This document shows positions 32,560 to 43,419 of a stretch of DNA of 64,000 bases, in pieces. This DNA is from Hofstenia miamia (lineage: Eukaryota; Xenacoelomorpha; Acoela): contig SCFE01000096.1 in assembly GCA_004352715.1 (NCBI GenBank), positions 568,327-632,326 on the forward strand. Reading direction: 5' to 3'. A program made the position numbers and the translations under genes. The first letter of the stretch is position 1, and every line of letters begins with the position of its first letter. The notes beneath the pieces were generated by a model. It saw nothing but the letters and a program-made list of their open reading frames with translations, made no database searches and was not told the DNA's origin.

Positions 32560-33486
32560 TTAGTTGTTTTAAATCCTCTTTTGTTGAAACTTCAAGGGAT
32601 TTGGCGATCTGAAAGGTCTCTGTTGACTTTGTTTACTTTGGTATGGCATTAAGCTCATTTTCCTGTGAATCATCTCATAATGGTTGAAGAATATTTTTAT
32701 TGCTCTTACAACTAGAGATTACTTTCCTAGAGAGATGTATTCCGTCTTTTGCTAGAAGACTTTTTTATTTGTATATTCCCTTCACCAACAAGAAAACTCT
32801 AAAAAAACTTGATAATTTTAACTTTACTGTTATTTTCGGAGATTTCGTTAAGCACTAAATTAAAATAATATATACATTAATTTTGAGGTAAGCTCTCTTC
32901 TTTCGTTACGGGCGTAATTTCAGAGAGTACAATCTGCTTTGGGGAAAATTTTTGCTCTACCTCGTCCAAAACGTTCTTCTTGAAATTTTCTATTGCACTT
33001 AATTTCTCTTCTTTACAGTTTAGAGCTTCAATTATCCCAGTGTTCAGAATCACCGCATCAATTTCGATTTTTTCATATGATTTCACAACATCTATTAGTT
33101 CAATTGTGTTCTTGCCATAGTATGAATGAAAACAGCATTTTTGGTTGATAATCAACTTTTCCGCTTGAATGTATTTGAAGATCTAATTTCCAATGCATAG
33201 CATTGTGATGTCTTTAGGCATTTCTTTTATTGTGCTTTTTTCGAAGCGAGGCGTTGCGTAGGAAACTGAATATCATAATTTTAATTTCGAAGATCGATTT
33301 TGCATTTGATTGTTCTGCAGCGAGGTCTTTGTCAAGGTTTTGGAAAAGTGCATATAGTGGAGTCTTCGCTTTTGAGAATATGCATTTCTGAGCTTCTTTA
33401 TCATCGCAAATGCCTTTAAAAATGTCATTTTGCAATTTTTCAGTGAGAGCGTCAGAAAACCGACCGATGCTATCGTGTCCCATCAC
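32560..33486 (-). pseudogene. LINE ORF1, SGNH type, decayed (element C)
   Basis: An ORF1 relic broken into at least three frames. The N-terminal 90 codons (33486-33214) have a helical region with FSDALTEKLQNDIF and a Cys-containing stretch. After 33210, ITMLCIGN followed by a stop codon then IFKYIQAEKL corresponds to esterase block I. The frame at 33155-32877 gives SYYGKNTIELIDVV (block II) and AVILNTGIIEALN (block III, where G-x-N-D is lost). Near 32750 a short frame reads LAKDGIHLSRK, an intact block V with the D-x-x-H pair. ORF1 ends with SLEVSTKEDLKQLMRK just before ORF2. Same design as the ORF1 of element A but clearly a different family. Confidence 0.65.
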
Positions 33487-33719
33487 GATTTTTGATAATT
33501 ATTAACAATTAGGAACTGGTAATTTATTTGAATAGTGTCATCAAGTATGCAAACATGCATGCAAATACATACAATAGAATATAACGATTATTATAAGGTG
33601 GTAATTTCTTAATGAGCTTAGAAAACGTTAACATCGTGTTTAATATGACTAGCAATCTTGGGAAAAGGTTGAGCTAAAAATTAGTGTTGGTTCAGAAAGA
33701 CTTTTTCTTTGAAATATTT

Positions 33720-34395
33720 AGGGTCCATTTTAATGGTATATCGTGTTTTCTATAATAAAGATCTTTTAGATCAGTAAATATTATATTTGCATAATTTAGG
33801 TGAGTAAAAAAATGAATGGAAAAATTGAATTATGGCATAGGCTAGTAATTGCATTATTATCATTGACATACTTCTTATACCTATGGATAATTTTCGGATT
33901 ATTACATTAATGTGGGATTCAAAATTTAGTTTCGAGCAAAAATCGACTTGTAAATACTAGAAATTGTCTAAAGTTGGAACCTTAGCAGTATTGACACACA
34001 ATTAAAGTTGAAACATCGTAATTAGTCTTAGTGAGCTGTAAAATACAAAATTCTGTTTTATTTTCATTTAAGAGTAACTTATGTATGTTGAAAAACGTTG
34101 ACAATTTGTTGAAATGAAGTACTATAGATTCACCTGCTAAATGCATCGATTTATTATCGTTGAATGTACAGGTGAAATCGCCATATTGAACTAAATTAGA
34201 ATCAGTTATTGTATGTGTCATTTATGTATACACTGAAAAGGAGAGGATCTAAAATGTCCCCTGGGGGCGCTATTGCTTACAATTAGCCAATCAGAATATA
34301 CATCATTTATTTTGACTCTCTGAAATCGATGTCTCAAATACCTATAGTTATTAAATTTTTGCTATTATTTGGAAATCCCATATAGGATAATTCGA
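33720..34395 (-). pseudogene. CR1-like RT fragment, family A
   Basis: A minus-strand piece of family A, matching element B over the RT palm and thumb. The frame at 34221-33982 reads TITDSNLVQYGDFTCTFN, corresponding to the catalytic box region (YVDDT in element B; here YGDFT, so both catalytic Asp positions are altered), and NKTEFCILQLTK follows. Further on (33960-33720) the sequence follows the C-terminal part of element B at nucleotide level but is not open. Upstream, near 34260, a frameshifted GVPQG-like block is visible. The 5' break at about 34395 abuts the unnamed relic. Confidence 0.8.
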
Positions 34396-34837
34396 CATCC
34401 CAGTTCAAAAATGGGCGCTAAAGCGGAGATTGCACCTTACAACTGGTCCCAGTTTCTATAAACAATTTCCTACCAACTCCAAAAAGATTAAACTGCTTTT
34501 CAGGGTTTCTGCCATGAATATTCAAATTGTAACTGAAATTTGAACATTCAAATGTGGCTTTACTCATTGGTTCACATGATTTAGCTCATTTTTTGGAACT
34601 GTCATCCAGTATTTCAGTTAGATCGCATTAAAAATGGAGCGCTATTTGATTTCTGCATTGAATACATGCAAAATCACTTTGAATTTGTGAGTTGACAATC
34701 TCAAGGTAGTGAGCACTGAGTATTGCTGAATTCTTTTCTATTAGTCGATCCCTTTTGAGAGGTAGTTCAGGGGTAATCCAGTCACAGAATATTCGTGAGT
34801 GGATATAAACATTTGTAAAGCTTAAAAACGATTCTTC
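34390..34837 (-). pseudogene. Coding-like relic of unknown identity
   Basis: One minus-strand frame from just after a TGA (34838-34840) down to the edge of the RT fragment is strongly coding-like for about 149 codons but has three in-frame stops (TAA, TGA, TAG). Its first, uninterrupted part of about 64 codons includes YIHSRIFCDWITPELPLK, EKNSAILSAHYLEIVNS and FACIQCRNQIAL. After the stops come ILDDSSKK, FECSNFSYNLNIHGRN, FGVGRKLFIETGTSC and RPFLNWDVEL. The C-x-x-C and later Cys suggest a zinc-binding or secreted domain; a CULT-type (cereblon-like) fold came to mind but the later half does not fit. It is cut by the RT fragment at its 3' side. I do not recognise the family. Confidence 0.4.
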
Positions 34838-34984
34838 TCAAGTAAGTTTGCATCAGCATAAACAAAACGTGGGCAACAATGGGAACAAAGTAAATTGGCT
34901 TCTGCTTAAATAGATTGAAGTCAGGTAGTCTGATTTCGACTATTTATTTGTCAAGGAGCTGGAAGTGAACAACCATTCTCAGTA
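34838..34984. other. Short spacer before the pogo element
   Basis: No gene. TA at 34983-34984 is the left target-site dinucleotide of the pogo-like transposon. Confidence 0.6.
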
Positions 34985-35255
34985 CCGTCAACCGGGGTGA
35001 CTTAGGCCGCCTTTTAGGCAACATTGAAATGCAACTTAAACAATATTTGACTTAAATGCCTTTTTGAATTAGTATGTTATGGGCTGTATCAAAATCTACA
35101 ACCACAATAAAAATTAGTGCAATTCATTGAATATTAATCGAGATATGACTGAATTTATGGGGTGGCCTGAGTCACCTTGCCTCGGGGTGACTCAGGCCAC
35201 TAATTTTTTTTTAATGTTTATCAAAGTCTCACTTGATAAGGGAGACTCAGGCCAC
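34985..35255. repeat. pogo left TIR and subterminal motif array
   Basis: TIR at 34985-35002. Four copies of GTGACTCAGGCCAC or variants: 34997-35010 (GTGACTTAGGCCGC), 35162-35175 (reverse), 35187-35200, 35242-35255 (one change). The pair at 35162/35187 points towards each other. They are likely transposase binding sites by analogy with subterminal repeats of other DNA transposons. Confidence 0.75.
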
Positions 35256-35460
35256 TTGGATAATAAGAGAACACCTTATTTCAGTAAATTTCGGTAAAAA
35301 TAAGCAAAATCCACCTAAGTGTACTAAACATTGTCATCTCCGTACCGGTACTCCACATTACTACAGCATGTGGGTATACACATAGTAAAAGGGAATCAAT
35401 AAAAATGCCAAATTGAAATGAACAAAATTTTATTAAAATAAAAACAAGTTGATTCTGTTT

Positions 35461-37050
35461 TCAATTAAAATCATCAAATAGATTTCTCCTCCTTGATGGT
35501 CCGGCAGGGGTACTGGTAGTCCGACTGGCGCTGGGCGTCCACTCATCTTCACTATCATCAAGTTCAATTGAGCCTTCTGATTCTTGTGCCGCACTGCTAT
35601 CCTCATCACCGGGTGTATCTTGACTTGACGTACCGGCACTTTCAGCTGTTTCAGCAACACTTTTCCTTTGTTTCCGGTTTGTAACTTCTTCACCGCCACA
35701 GTCCTCCGACGCAATGCTGCGGCCTGGTACGACGTTGACTTTTTTGCGTCGCTGTCTAGTCTGCTTATTATTGTCTCCATTTCGGAGCTGCTGCAGCTGT
35801 GCTGTGAAAGCATCTGACACAGAGTTATCACCATCACCAGTTACGGTACCATTCCGATTTGGCAGGCGCTTGAGAATTGGCTCTGCTGATAGAGGATGAA
35901 TGCCGCATTTTTCAAACCCGGAAACTAGATTGGCCTGTTGGTTTGGCAATTCTCTCATTAGTTTCCGAAGGAGCTTGGGGAAAACGTCTTTCGGTACAGT
36001 GCCTGCAGATTTGGCTTTGGAGAGTTTATATTCTGTAAGGATTTGCCGCCACTTGTTTTTCATTGGACGAAAGTACGCGACATCCAGTGGTTGAAGTAAA
36101 TGTGTCGCATTTGCTGGCAGGCAGACGAATGAAATATTTTGGCGTTCACACTGTTTTAGAATTTCGTGACTGAAGTGTGAGGAAAGATTGTCACCTAAAA
36201 GCACAACTTTTCCTGAAAGGCGTTGGCAGTAGGGCAGCGCTACTGACTGAAACCAGTCATTAAAGCATATGTGGTCAAACCACCCACTTTTAGATCGATT
36301 ATATCGACATTTGTCGGGACCTCCTTCCATCCAAGTGCTCCATAAATTTTCCGCTTTGTAAACTACATACACAGGAAGCACCTGTCCTGAAGCTGATCCA
36401 GCAAGCATAAGGCTAGTGGAACTCTTGGACGAATTCATAATTCTTTCAGGGTAACGAACCCCACGCTTGAAAATCATTTTCTTTTTCCCTGGATCGTCCG
36501 TCAGATTTGTTTCATCAAAGTTGATGATGTTTGTCGGAGGAACGTCTTTCAGAGTGGCTTTTAGCTCTTCAAGATAATTCATAATGACTTCTTCATCAAC
36601 GGCGGCCCTTTTTTTAGAAATATTTTGACAAAGTTTTTGTCCGATCTGATTTTTATGTCTCTTGAGAAATCCGTTTGCCCACTCACATCCTGGCAGATTC
36701 TCTTTAAAACAGTGTACATCTCTGCCCTCGCGGTCCAGATATCGTTTCACTGCCATCCGTAAATCCATTACGTCGAATGGGAATCCCCAATTAGACACTG
36801 AAACCAGATGATTTACAAATGATTGTTCTTCCCTATCTGTAAAAATAGTTTGCCCACCAGGTCTACGGTGAATTTGGCCAGCCTGACGTCTCTCCACATA
36901 TCGCTGAAGAACAGAGCGAGTTATGTTAAACTCTTCACAGACCTGACGCTGTGATTTCTCATTAAGGGCCGTATAAGCTCGATCCAACTTCTCAGCAGGA
37001 ACAACATTGTATGGCTTTGCACCGGGCTTTCTTTGATATTGACGAGGCAT
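35461..37050 (-). CDS. pogo/Tigger-type DDE transposase
   Basis: Cut-and-paste transposase of the DDE_1 superfamily. I choose the ATG at 37050 (MPRQYQRKPGAKPY); the frame is open 58 codons further upstream, but that part is Tyr/Phe/Leu-rich non-coding-like sequence, and a splice-acceptor-like CTTTTCAG lies just before the ATG, so a 5' UTR intron is possible. The protein is 529 residues. Residues ~15-60 form a pipsqueak-type helix-turn-helix (KSQRQVCEEFNITRSVLQRY). Residues ~70-135 form a CENP-B-like second DNA-binding region. Catalytic Asp: D179 in INFDETNLTD, D287 in VLLGDNLSSH, D323 in LLQPLDVAYF, the last two 36 apart. The C-terminal ~150 residues are Ser/Thr/Asp/Glu-rich. No stop or frameshift. 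Confidence 0.92.
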   Translation of the reverse strand: MPRQYQRKPGAKPYNVVPAEKLDRAYTALNEKSQRQVCEEFNITRSVLQRYVERRQAGQIHRRPGGQTIFTDREEQSFVNHLVSVSNWGFPFDVMDLRMAVKRYLDREGRDVHCFKENLPGCEWANGFLKRHKNQIGQKLCQNISKKRAAVDEEVIMNYLEELKATLKDVPPTNIINFDETNLTDDPGKKKMIFKRGVRYPERIMNSSKSSTSLMLAGSASGQVLPVYVVYKAENLWSTWMEGGPDKCRYNRSKSGWFDHICFNDWFQSVALPYCQRLSGKVVLLGDNLSSHFSHEILKQCERQNISFVCLPANATHLLQPLDVAYFRPMKNKWRQILTEYKLSKAKSAGTVPKDVFPKLLRKLMRELPNQQANLVSGFEKCGIHPLSAEPILKRLPNRNGTVTGDGDNSVSDAFTAQLQQLRNGDNNKQTRQRRKKVNVVPGRSIASEDCGGEEVTNRKQRKSVAETAESAGTSSQDTPGDEDSSAAQESEGSIELDDSEDEWTPSASRTTSTPAGPSRRRNLFDDFN

Positions 37051-37655
37051 GACGACTCCGTAACTTGACGTAGGAATTCTGAAAAGAAAAAAGATAAAAA
37101 ATACCCGTAAGAAACTGGTGCAGGTGTAACATAGTGTACAATTATGATAATAACAAGGATAATAATAAAAATAAGATAATAATACTCTAAAAAGCATATA
37201 ATAACACATATAGTGGTAAAACAAGTGGGGATCAATTTCAGTTTAGGTCACTTTTTTGGAAAAATTCCAATGACTCATCAAAACAACTTTTCTGGGTTAA
37301 CTTTTAACGAGGAACAATCTGACATCCTCAAAATTGCGGAAAAATCAATAGTTGAGTCGCGATAGCTCTTTTTTATTTTACCGATATAAAAACAACTTAA
37401 TACAGCAACAACAGTGTTTTGAAACTATAAAACATTTCAAATGATACTTTATTCAGTATATTTAATAGTTTTCATTAAAATAATTAATGTAATAACTGTA
37501 AATATATAGTAATTAGAGTTAAATTACAACAAAAAATTTTAATATGTCAAGGCTATAATCCGTTTGATTTTGGGTTATTACGTCATAGATTCCTACCAAT
37601 TGAAAACTAAGTAAAGTTAAACCGTAGTTTATACAGACAATACACAATTGAAGAA

Positions 37656-38096
37656 GTGGCCTGAGTCACCCCATAGGTGGCCATAGAGTACAGGGTGACT
37701 CAGGCCACCCCCATAAAACCCGTTTCAATAGAAATAAATGTTAAAAACTAATTTGGCAGCTTGTAAACACTCTTTATGAAGCAGTTAAAAGTTATTTGAG
37801 ATGCTTAGCTGATGTATTTTATTCTGTGGCAATGAAAGTTTGCAGCTCACTTCTGCAGGACAAAATTCACATGTTTTGGTCGGCCATTTTGAAAAAAAAG
37901 TTTCCACGCACCAAATGACTGCAGAGCAGCTAACCTTGAATTAGTAATTCCTAAATAATTGTAGAATAATAATATTTATTAAAAAAACTCCCAAAATTAT
38001 ATTAATTGGTGTAATCCAGGTTCAAAGTTGAGAAAATCTTTTTTTTGTCAAGTGGCCTGAGTCACCTCGACTGGCCTGAGTCACCCCGGTTGACGG
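37656..38096. repeat. pogo right TIR and subterminal motif array
   Basis: Copies of the same 14-base motif at 37656-37669 (reverse), 37695-37708 (forward), 38052-38065 (reverse) and 38071-38084 (reverse, one change), then the TIR ending at 38096. The inverted pair 37656/37695 mirrors the arrangement at the left end. Confidence 0.75.
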
Positions 38097-38098
38097 TA

Positions 38099-38454
38099 TA
38101 TTATTTTCTTTTATGTAAGTTATAATCATATAAGTTTAGCATATAAGTATTAATTGTTAAAACACAGGGTGTTTTTTTAAAATTGTAGAAGCAACTAAGG
38201 ACAAAATATTCCTTACATTGCTTATGAATGAATCTCGAACGAATCAATAAGTGAAAGTAACCATATGAATTGAGAACTACAGCTAAATTGCGATTTATTT
38301 CAATGTATTGCTAACTATTTTTAATATCCATAGGTCAGGTTAAAGTACACATTGATTGCTTCTTCCTCATTTTTTCAAATTCATATATTTTTTTTGCTAT
38401 TTTCAAGTAAAGCACGTGAATATTTTGATTTGACTAACTTGACCGGGGAAGCAA
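38099..38454. other. Gene-free stretch before a gap
   Basis: AT-rich flank of the pogo element, running into a 1000-N gap. No supported gene. Confidence 0.5.
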
Positions 38455-39454
38455 NNNNNNNNNNNNNNNNNNNNNNNNNNNNNNNNNNNNNNNNNNNNNN
38501 NNNNNNNNNNNNNNNNNNNNNNNNNNNNNNNNNNNNNNNNNNNNNNNNNNNNNNNNNNNNNNNNNNNNNNNNNNNNNNNNNNNNNNNNNNNNNNNNNNNN
38601 NNNNNNNNNNNNNNNNNNNNNNNNNNNNNNNNNNNNNNNNNNNNNNNNNNNNNNNNNNNNNNNNNNNNNNNNNNNNNNNNNNNNNNNNNNNNNNNNNNNN
38701 NNNNNNNNNNNNNNNNNNNNNNNNNNNNNNNNNNNNNNNNNNNNNNNNNNNNNNNNNNNNNNNNNNNNNNNNNNNNNNNNNNNNNNNNNNNNNNNNNNNN
38801 NNNNNNNNNNNNNNNNNNNNNNNNNNNNNNNNNNNNNNNNNNNNNNNNNNNNNNNNNNNNNNNNNNNNNNNNNNNNNNNNNNNNNNNNNNNNNNNNNNNN
38901 NNNNNNNNNNNNNNNNNNNNNNNNNNNNNNNNNNNNNNNNNNNNNNNNNNNNNNNNNNNNNNNNNNNNNNNNNNNNNNNNNNNNNNNNNNNNNNNNNNNN
39001 NNNNNNNNNNNNNNNNNNNNNNNNNNNNNNNNNNNNNNNNNNNNNNNNNNNNNNNNNNNNNNNNNNNNNNNNNNNNNNNNNNNNNNNNNNNNNNNNNNNN
39101 NNNNNNNNNNNNNNNNNNNNNNNNNNNNNNNNNNNNNNNNNNNNNNNNNNNNNNNNNNNNNNNNNNNNNNNNNNNNNNNNNNNNNNNNNNNNNNNNNNNN
39201 NNNNNNNNNNNNNNNNNNNNNNNNNNNNNNNNNNNNNNNNNNNNNNNNNNNNNNNNNNNNNNNNNNNNNNNNNNNNNNNNNNNNNNNNNNNNNNNNNNNN
39301 NNNNNNNNNNNNNNNNNNNNNNNNNNNNNNNNNNNNNNNNNNNNNNNNNNNNNNNNNNNNNNNNNNNNNNNNNNNNNNNNNNNNNNNNNNNNNNNNNNNN
39401 NNNNNNNNNNNNNNNNNNNNNNNNNNNNNNNNNNNNNNNNNNNNNNNNNNNNNN
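38455..39454. other. Assembly gap (1000 N)
   Basis: Default scaffold gap. It hides the 5' part of the family A copy that resumes at 39455. Confidence 0.99.
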
Positions 39455-40183
39455 TACAGCATATAGAATATTTAAAAGTTCTAAAACTCATAATAATTTT
39501 GTTGCATATAAAAAGGCTAGAAATTTCTCCAACATTGAAAATCGCAAGGCCTAAAATGAATACATTAGAAATGAATGCGCCCGACTACCTAATCAAAAGT
39601 CAAAGTGGAAGCTAATTCATGAGATCAGTAATAGCAAGAAATCTGCATTAAACTGTATTGATGCTATCAAAAATAAAAATGGAAAAATGCTCACAGACAC
39701 CTATGAAATTTCTAACGAATTAAACCAAGCTTTTATTAATATAGGAAAATATAATGGTCCAATTGTTAAGTTTAAAATTAAATCAGCTAAAGTTATTAAT
39801 CCCGAATTTATTTTTCGTTTTACAACAAGTTTTGAAACCTTAAAAGCAATTCATAAACTTAAGCAAAACGAATCAAGTGGGCCTTCCAAAATTCCTTCGT
39901 GGGCACTTAAAATCACTGCAGATATAAGTGCCAATCCCTAAAATTTTATTTTTTATGAATGCATAAAAAATAATTATTTTACGGATTATTTAAAAATTGC
40001 CCATGTTACTCCCATTTTTAAAAAAATGATCCATCAGTTGCCCAAAATTATCGGCCAATTTCTATCACATCTCCATTAAGCAAAGTATTCGAAAGATTAT
40101 TGCACGATCAAATAACTGAATACCTAAATAAGTACAACCTACTGTCAAATACTCAATTTGGTTTTCGAAAAAATTTCTCAACC
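39455..40183 (+). pseudogene. CR1-like ORF2 fragment, copy B1 (family A)
   Basis: Plus-strand ORF2 from the post-endonuclease linker (AYRIFKSSKTHNNFVAYKK) through ISNELNQAF, NESSGPSKIPSWALKIT and, with frame breaks, ECIKNNYFTDYLKIAHVTPI to the RT start (QFGFRKNFST). It keeps the canonical coding sequence between SWALKI and the RT core, which elements A and B2 have lost. It stops at a single N (40184), after which the same family starts again from an earlier point. Frames are broken by a stop after ENRKA and later shifts. Confidence 0.8.
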
Positions 40184-40189
40184 ANAATA

Positions 40190-42361
40190 AATTTTGCCCA
40201 GAGAGGAGAATTATGATTAAATCAAATTCCAATAGTAATTTAAACATATCCGCACATAGTAAACCTTGGATAAGTGACTTTTGTAAGGCACTGATTCGTG
40301 AAAAAAATACAGCATATAGAATATTTAAAAGTTCTAAAACTCATAATAATTTTGTTGCATATAAAAAGGCTAGAAATTTCTCCAACATTGAAAATTGCAA
40401 GGCCTATAATGAATACATTAGAAATGAATACGCCCGACTACCCAATCAAAAGTCAAAGTGGAAGCTAATTCATGAGATCAGTAATAGCAAGAAATCTAAA
40501 TTAAACTGTATTGATGCTATCAAAAATAAAAATGTAAAAATGTTCTAGCGAATTAAACCAGACTTTTATTAATCTAGGAAAATATAAGTGTCCAATTGTT
40601 AAGTTTAAAAGTAAATCAGCTAAAGTTATTAATCCCGAATTGACGAAATCGTTTTAAAACAAGTTTTGAAACATTAAAAGCAATTCATAGACTTAAGCCC
40701 AACAAATCAAGTGGGTCTTCCAAAATTCCTTCGTGGGCACTTAAAATCACTGCAGATATAATTGCCAATCATTATGCAACACTGTATTAAGGAAAATAAT
40801 TCATAGATGTAAAAACCAACACTTGGGTATAACATTTTATACTTTGTATATTTTTAAAAAAATTAGAACCATTAGTTGCCAAAATTATCGGCCAATTTCT
40901 ATCACATCTCCATTAAGCAAAGTATTCGAAAGATTATTGCACGATCAAATAACTGAATACCTAAATAAGTACAACCTACTGTCAAATACTCAATTTGGTT
41001 TTCGAAAAAATTTCTCAACCACTGATGCCCTTTTAAGAGCCACAGAAAACTGGAGATCGTCAGTGGACGCAAATAAGTTTGTAGCTATTGCTTGCCTAGA
41101 TCTTTCTAAAGCTTTTGATTCGATTAATCATAGCATACAAATAAAAAATTATCCTAATGGGTTTTTCCTATAAAAAGCAGAAATTTGATACTAGTTTATT
41201 TGAAGGATAGGTTTCAGAGAGTAAAGATAAGCGATGTTTTTTCAAATTGGCTGGCTGTTAACAATGGTGTTCCTCAAGAAACAATTCTAGGTCCCCTTCT
41301 TTTCAGTATATATGTAAATGACATGTACACGTCAACTGATTGTAACTTAATTCAATACGTCGATGATACCTGCATATTCAATGATAATAAATCCATGCAT
41401 ATGGAAATTGAATCTATAGCAACAAATTGTGCACATATTTCAGAATGCATAGGTTGATCATAAATGAAGGTAAAACAGAATTTTGTATTTTGCAGCCCGC
41501 TAAATATAATTACGACGTTACAGATTTGACTCTTAATCTTAATGATGCTAAGGTTCCGACGGTTAATAATTTAAAGTACTTAGGAGTACTTTTTGACTCG
41601 AAATTAAATTTTGAATCTCACATTAATGCTACAGTTCGAAAATTAGGTATCGGTATAAGAAATATGTCAATGATCGTAAGGCAATTACCCCCCTGTGCGA
41701 TAATTCAATTTTTTCATGCATTTATAATGATTCACCTAAATTACGCAAATATATTACTGACATAAAAGATTGTTTTTTAGGAAACTTGATATCCAATTAA
41801 GATGAGCACTAAATGCTTCAAAGAAAAATTCTTCTAGAACTAAGGACTACATTTCAAAATCTATCCTTTTCCCAAGATAGCTTGTAATTTTAAATACTAT
41901 GTTGACATTTTTCAAACTCATAAAGAACTTACCACCTTTTAATATGATTTCTATGCTTGGTTTTATTCATAAGAAGAACTCCAGATAAAAACATTTTACA
42001 TGTATTAGATATAGAAAAAAATTATGAAAGAATCATTCATTAATACCGCTATCCGAACTTGGAATTCATTGCTTAAAGAAGTAAAAAACATTGAAAAATT
42101 AAGCGTTTTTAAAAGGCAAATTAAAATTTACCTTAAACAACAGTATATCTCAGGTAAATCATGGCTAGGGTATAAATTTTACAATTATGATTACTCAACA
42201 ACCCTTACTTGAAACCTCTCATTAGTAATTTTTCCTTAGCCTGGTAGATTTATTGTAGTTTTTTATGTATTACGTATGATTGTATATTTTTCGACGCTAT
42301 TCAGATAAATTACCAGTTATTAATTGTCAATATTTATCTGAATAAAGAATATCTTATTTTA
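40190..42361 (+). pseudogene. CR1-like ORF2 fragment with 3' end, copy B2 (family A)
   Basis: Begins just before MIKSNSNSNLNISAHSKP and runs through the whole RT to the element's 3' end. RT blocks: NYRPISITSPLSKVFERLL, FSTTDALLRATENW, ACLDLSKAFDSINHS, GVPQETILGPLLFSIYVND (usual Gly of PQG replaced by Glu), LIQYVDDTCIF (intact VDD box), and EFCILQPAKYNYD then NNLKYLGVLFDSKLNF. The C-terminal domain (41765 onwards, then 42024-42212) has TAIRTWNSL and SVFKRQIKIYL. The tail ends near 42361 with AATAAAGAATATCTTATTTT and a TATCTTAT-like repeat. Frameshifts at about 40545, 41170 and 41450 and a replaced segment near 40767-40860 inactivate it. Confidence 0.85.
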
Positions 42362-43419
42362 TCTTATCTACTGGCAGCTATTTATTTGAAGAGCACAATA
42401 AATGCTGAACTAGACAACTTTCTAAGGAAAAACATAGCCTTCAATGCCTACAATCAGGATATTGGGCAAAAAAATTGATTAAAGACTTATTACTAAATGT
42501 ATTCTAGTATCATAGTTATACTTGCTTCATTTTATTTCAGTTAATGCGTGTGCCCCGGGGATAAGTATTTCTCTTCGAGGGAGGGAGGGAGGGGGGTTAA
42601 TTTCCTGTAGATTCTTCACTGTATATTTATTGATGTGTGGAGAAATGAATTTTTCATTATTTTCTTGCTATGTTTAAGAAGCTTCATTTTAGTGTTCTAT
42701 AATTATATCTGTGCAATATATTTGAAGATAGAAAGTTGGATTTGTGGAACAATACTATTAAATATCTTAAAGAAAGCGGTTAGTACATTTTATTGCTATA
42801 CCGAAAGTATGGCTCCATGAAAATTTCAATGGATTTGTAAATAACGCACTGTGGATTTGAAGGGTTTTTGTAATTTCTTGATTTCTGTATTTCCGTTATA
42901 TAAATGATTAACTGCTATTTTTGAAGCTAATTATATTTGCACGTCGAATTTTTTCAAAAGTTATTGATTTATATCGTTATAGTATCTTTCCATAATTAAA
43001 GTGACCTAGTATTAAAGTGTGAATTAACTGAATTTTTGCTGTGGTAGGAAGCTTTTTAGATATATTTCTATGAGCCTTAAATAAAATAGCCACTTTCTTA
43101 ATAACATTACTTATTCTCTTGAAAATTTAGTTTAAGAATAAAAAATTATACTGATATATTTTAAAAAATTAGCTTTCTGTATTATGAACGTATCATTAAA
43201 TTTTAGTATATCCTGAGAAAAATCTGTGGAATTATCGTTAGATTTAGGTTTAATTATACAAAATTGAATTTTACATGGGATTATTCTTAGATTAGTGGTT
43301 TATTCGCTCAAATCATGTACATTTATATTCCATTTACATATTATCTACAAAGTACAATTAAAGTACAATTGTTTTTTCTTACATATTATCTACGATTATG
43401 AAGATTAATTCTGCACTTT
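42362..43419. other. Gene-free stretch
   Basis: AT-rich DNA after the 3' end of copy B2. A G-rich run (GGGAGGGAGGGAGGGGGG) is at about 42578-42596. No supported gene. Confidence 0.45.

Larger units (their letters stand above)
30151..33486 (-). mobile_element. CR1-like retrotransposon, element C
   Basis: A second two-ORF CR1-like element on minus, from a family different from A. ORF1 is at 33486-32560 (SGNH type, decayed) and ORF2 at 32547-30365 (2A-like start, endonuclease, RT). The 3' UTR at about 30190-30330 matches 8088-8225. Its 3' end, in minus sense, carries GAAGAATATCTTACCTCATC, which resembles the tail of element B (AAAGAATATCTTATTTTATC); the two families therefore share a 3' tail motif. 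A 262-N gap (30488-30749) replaces the RT core. Confidence 0.85.
34985..38096 (-). mobile_element. pogo-like DNA transposon, complete
   Basis: A 3112-base element bounded by inverted repeats CCGTCAACCGGGGTGACT (left ...GACTTAGG, right ...GACTCAGG on the opposite strand), each next to TA (34983-34984 and 38097-38098), the target duplication of the Tc1/mariner/pogo superfamily. It encodes one intact transposase on minus (37050-35461). Eight copies of GTGACTCAGGCCAC or close variants lie near the two ends, four per side. The upstream end is longer than the downstream one (about 1.05 kb against 0.48 kb). The element is the only one in the window that looks potentially active. Confidence 0.92.

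Noticed and set aside
34390-34837. Cereblon/CULT-domain relic
   Set aside because: The first C-x-x-C fits loosely, but the rest of the domain pattern (second cysteine pair, conserved Trp residues) is not present.
35433-36094. Small frames overlapping the pogo transposase
   Set aside because: Shadows of the transposase in other frames or on the other strand.
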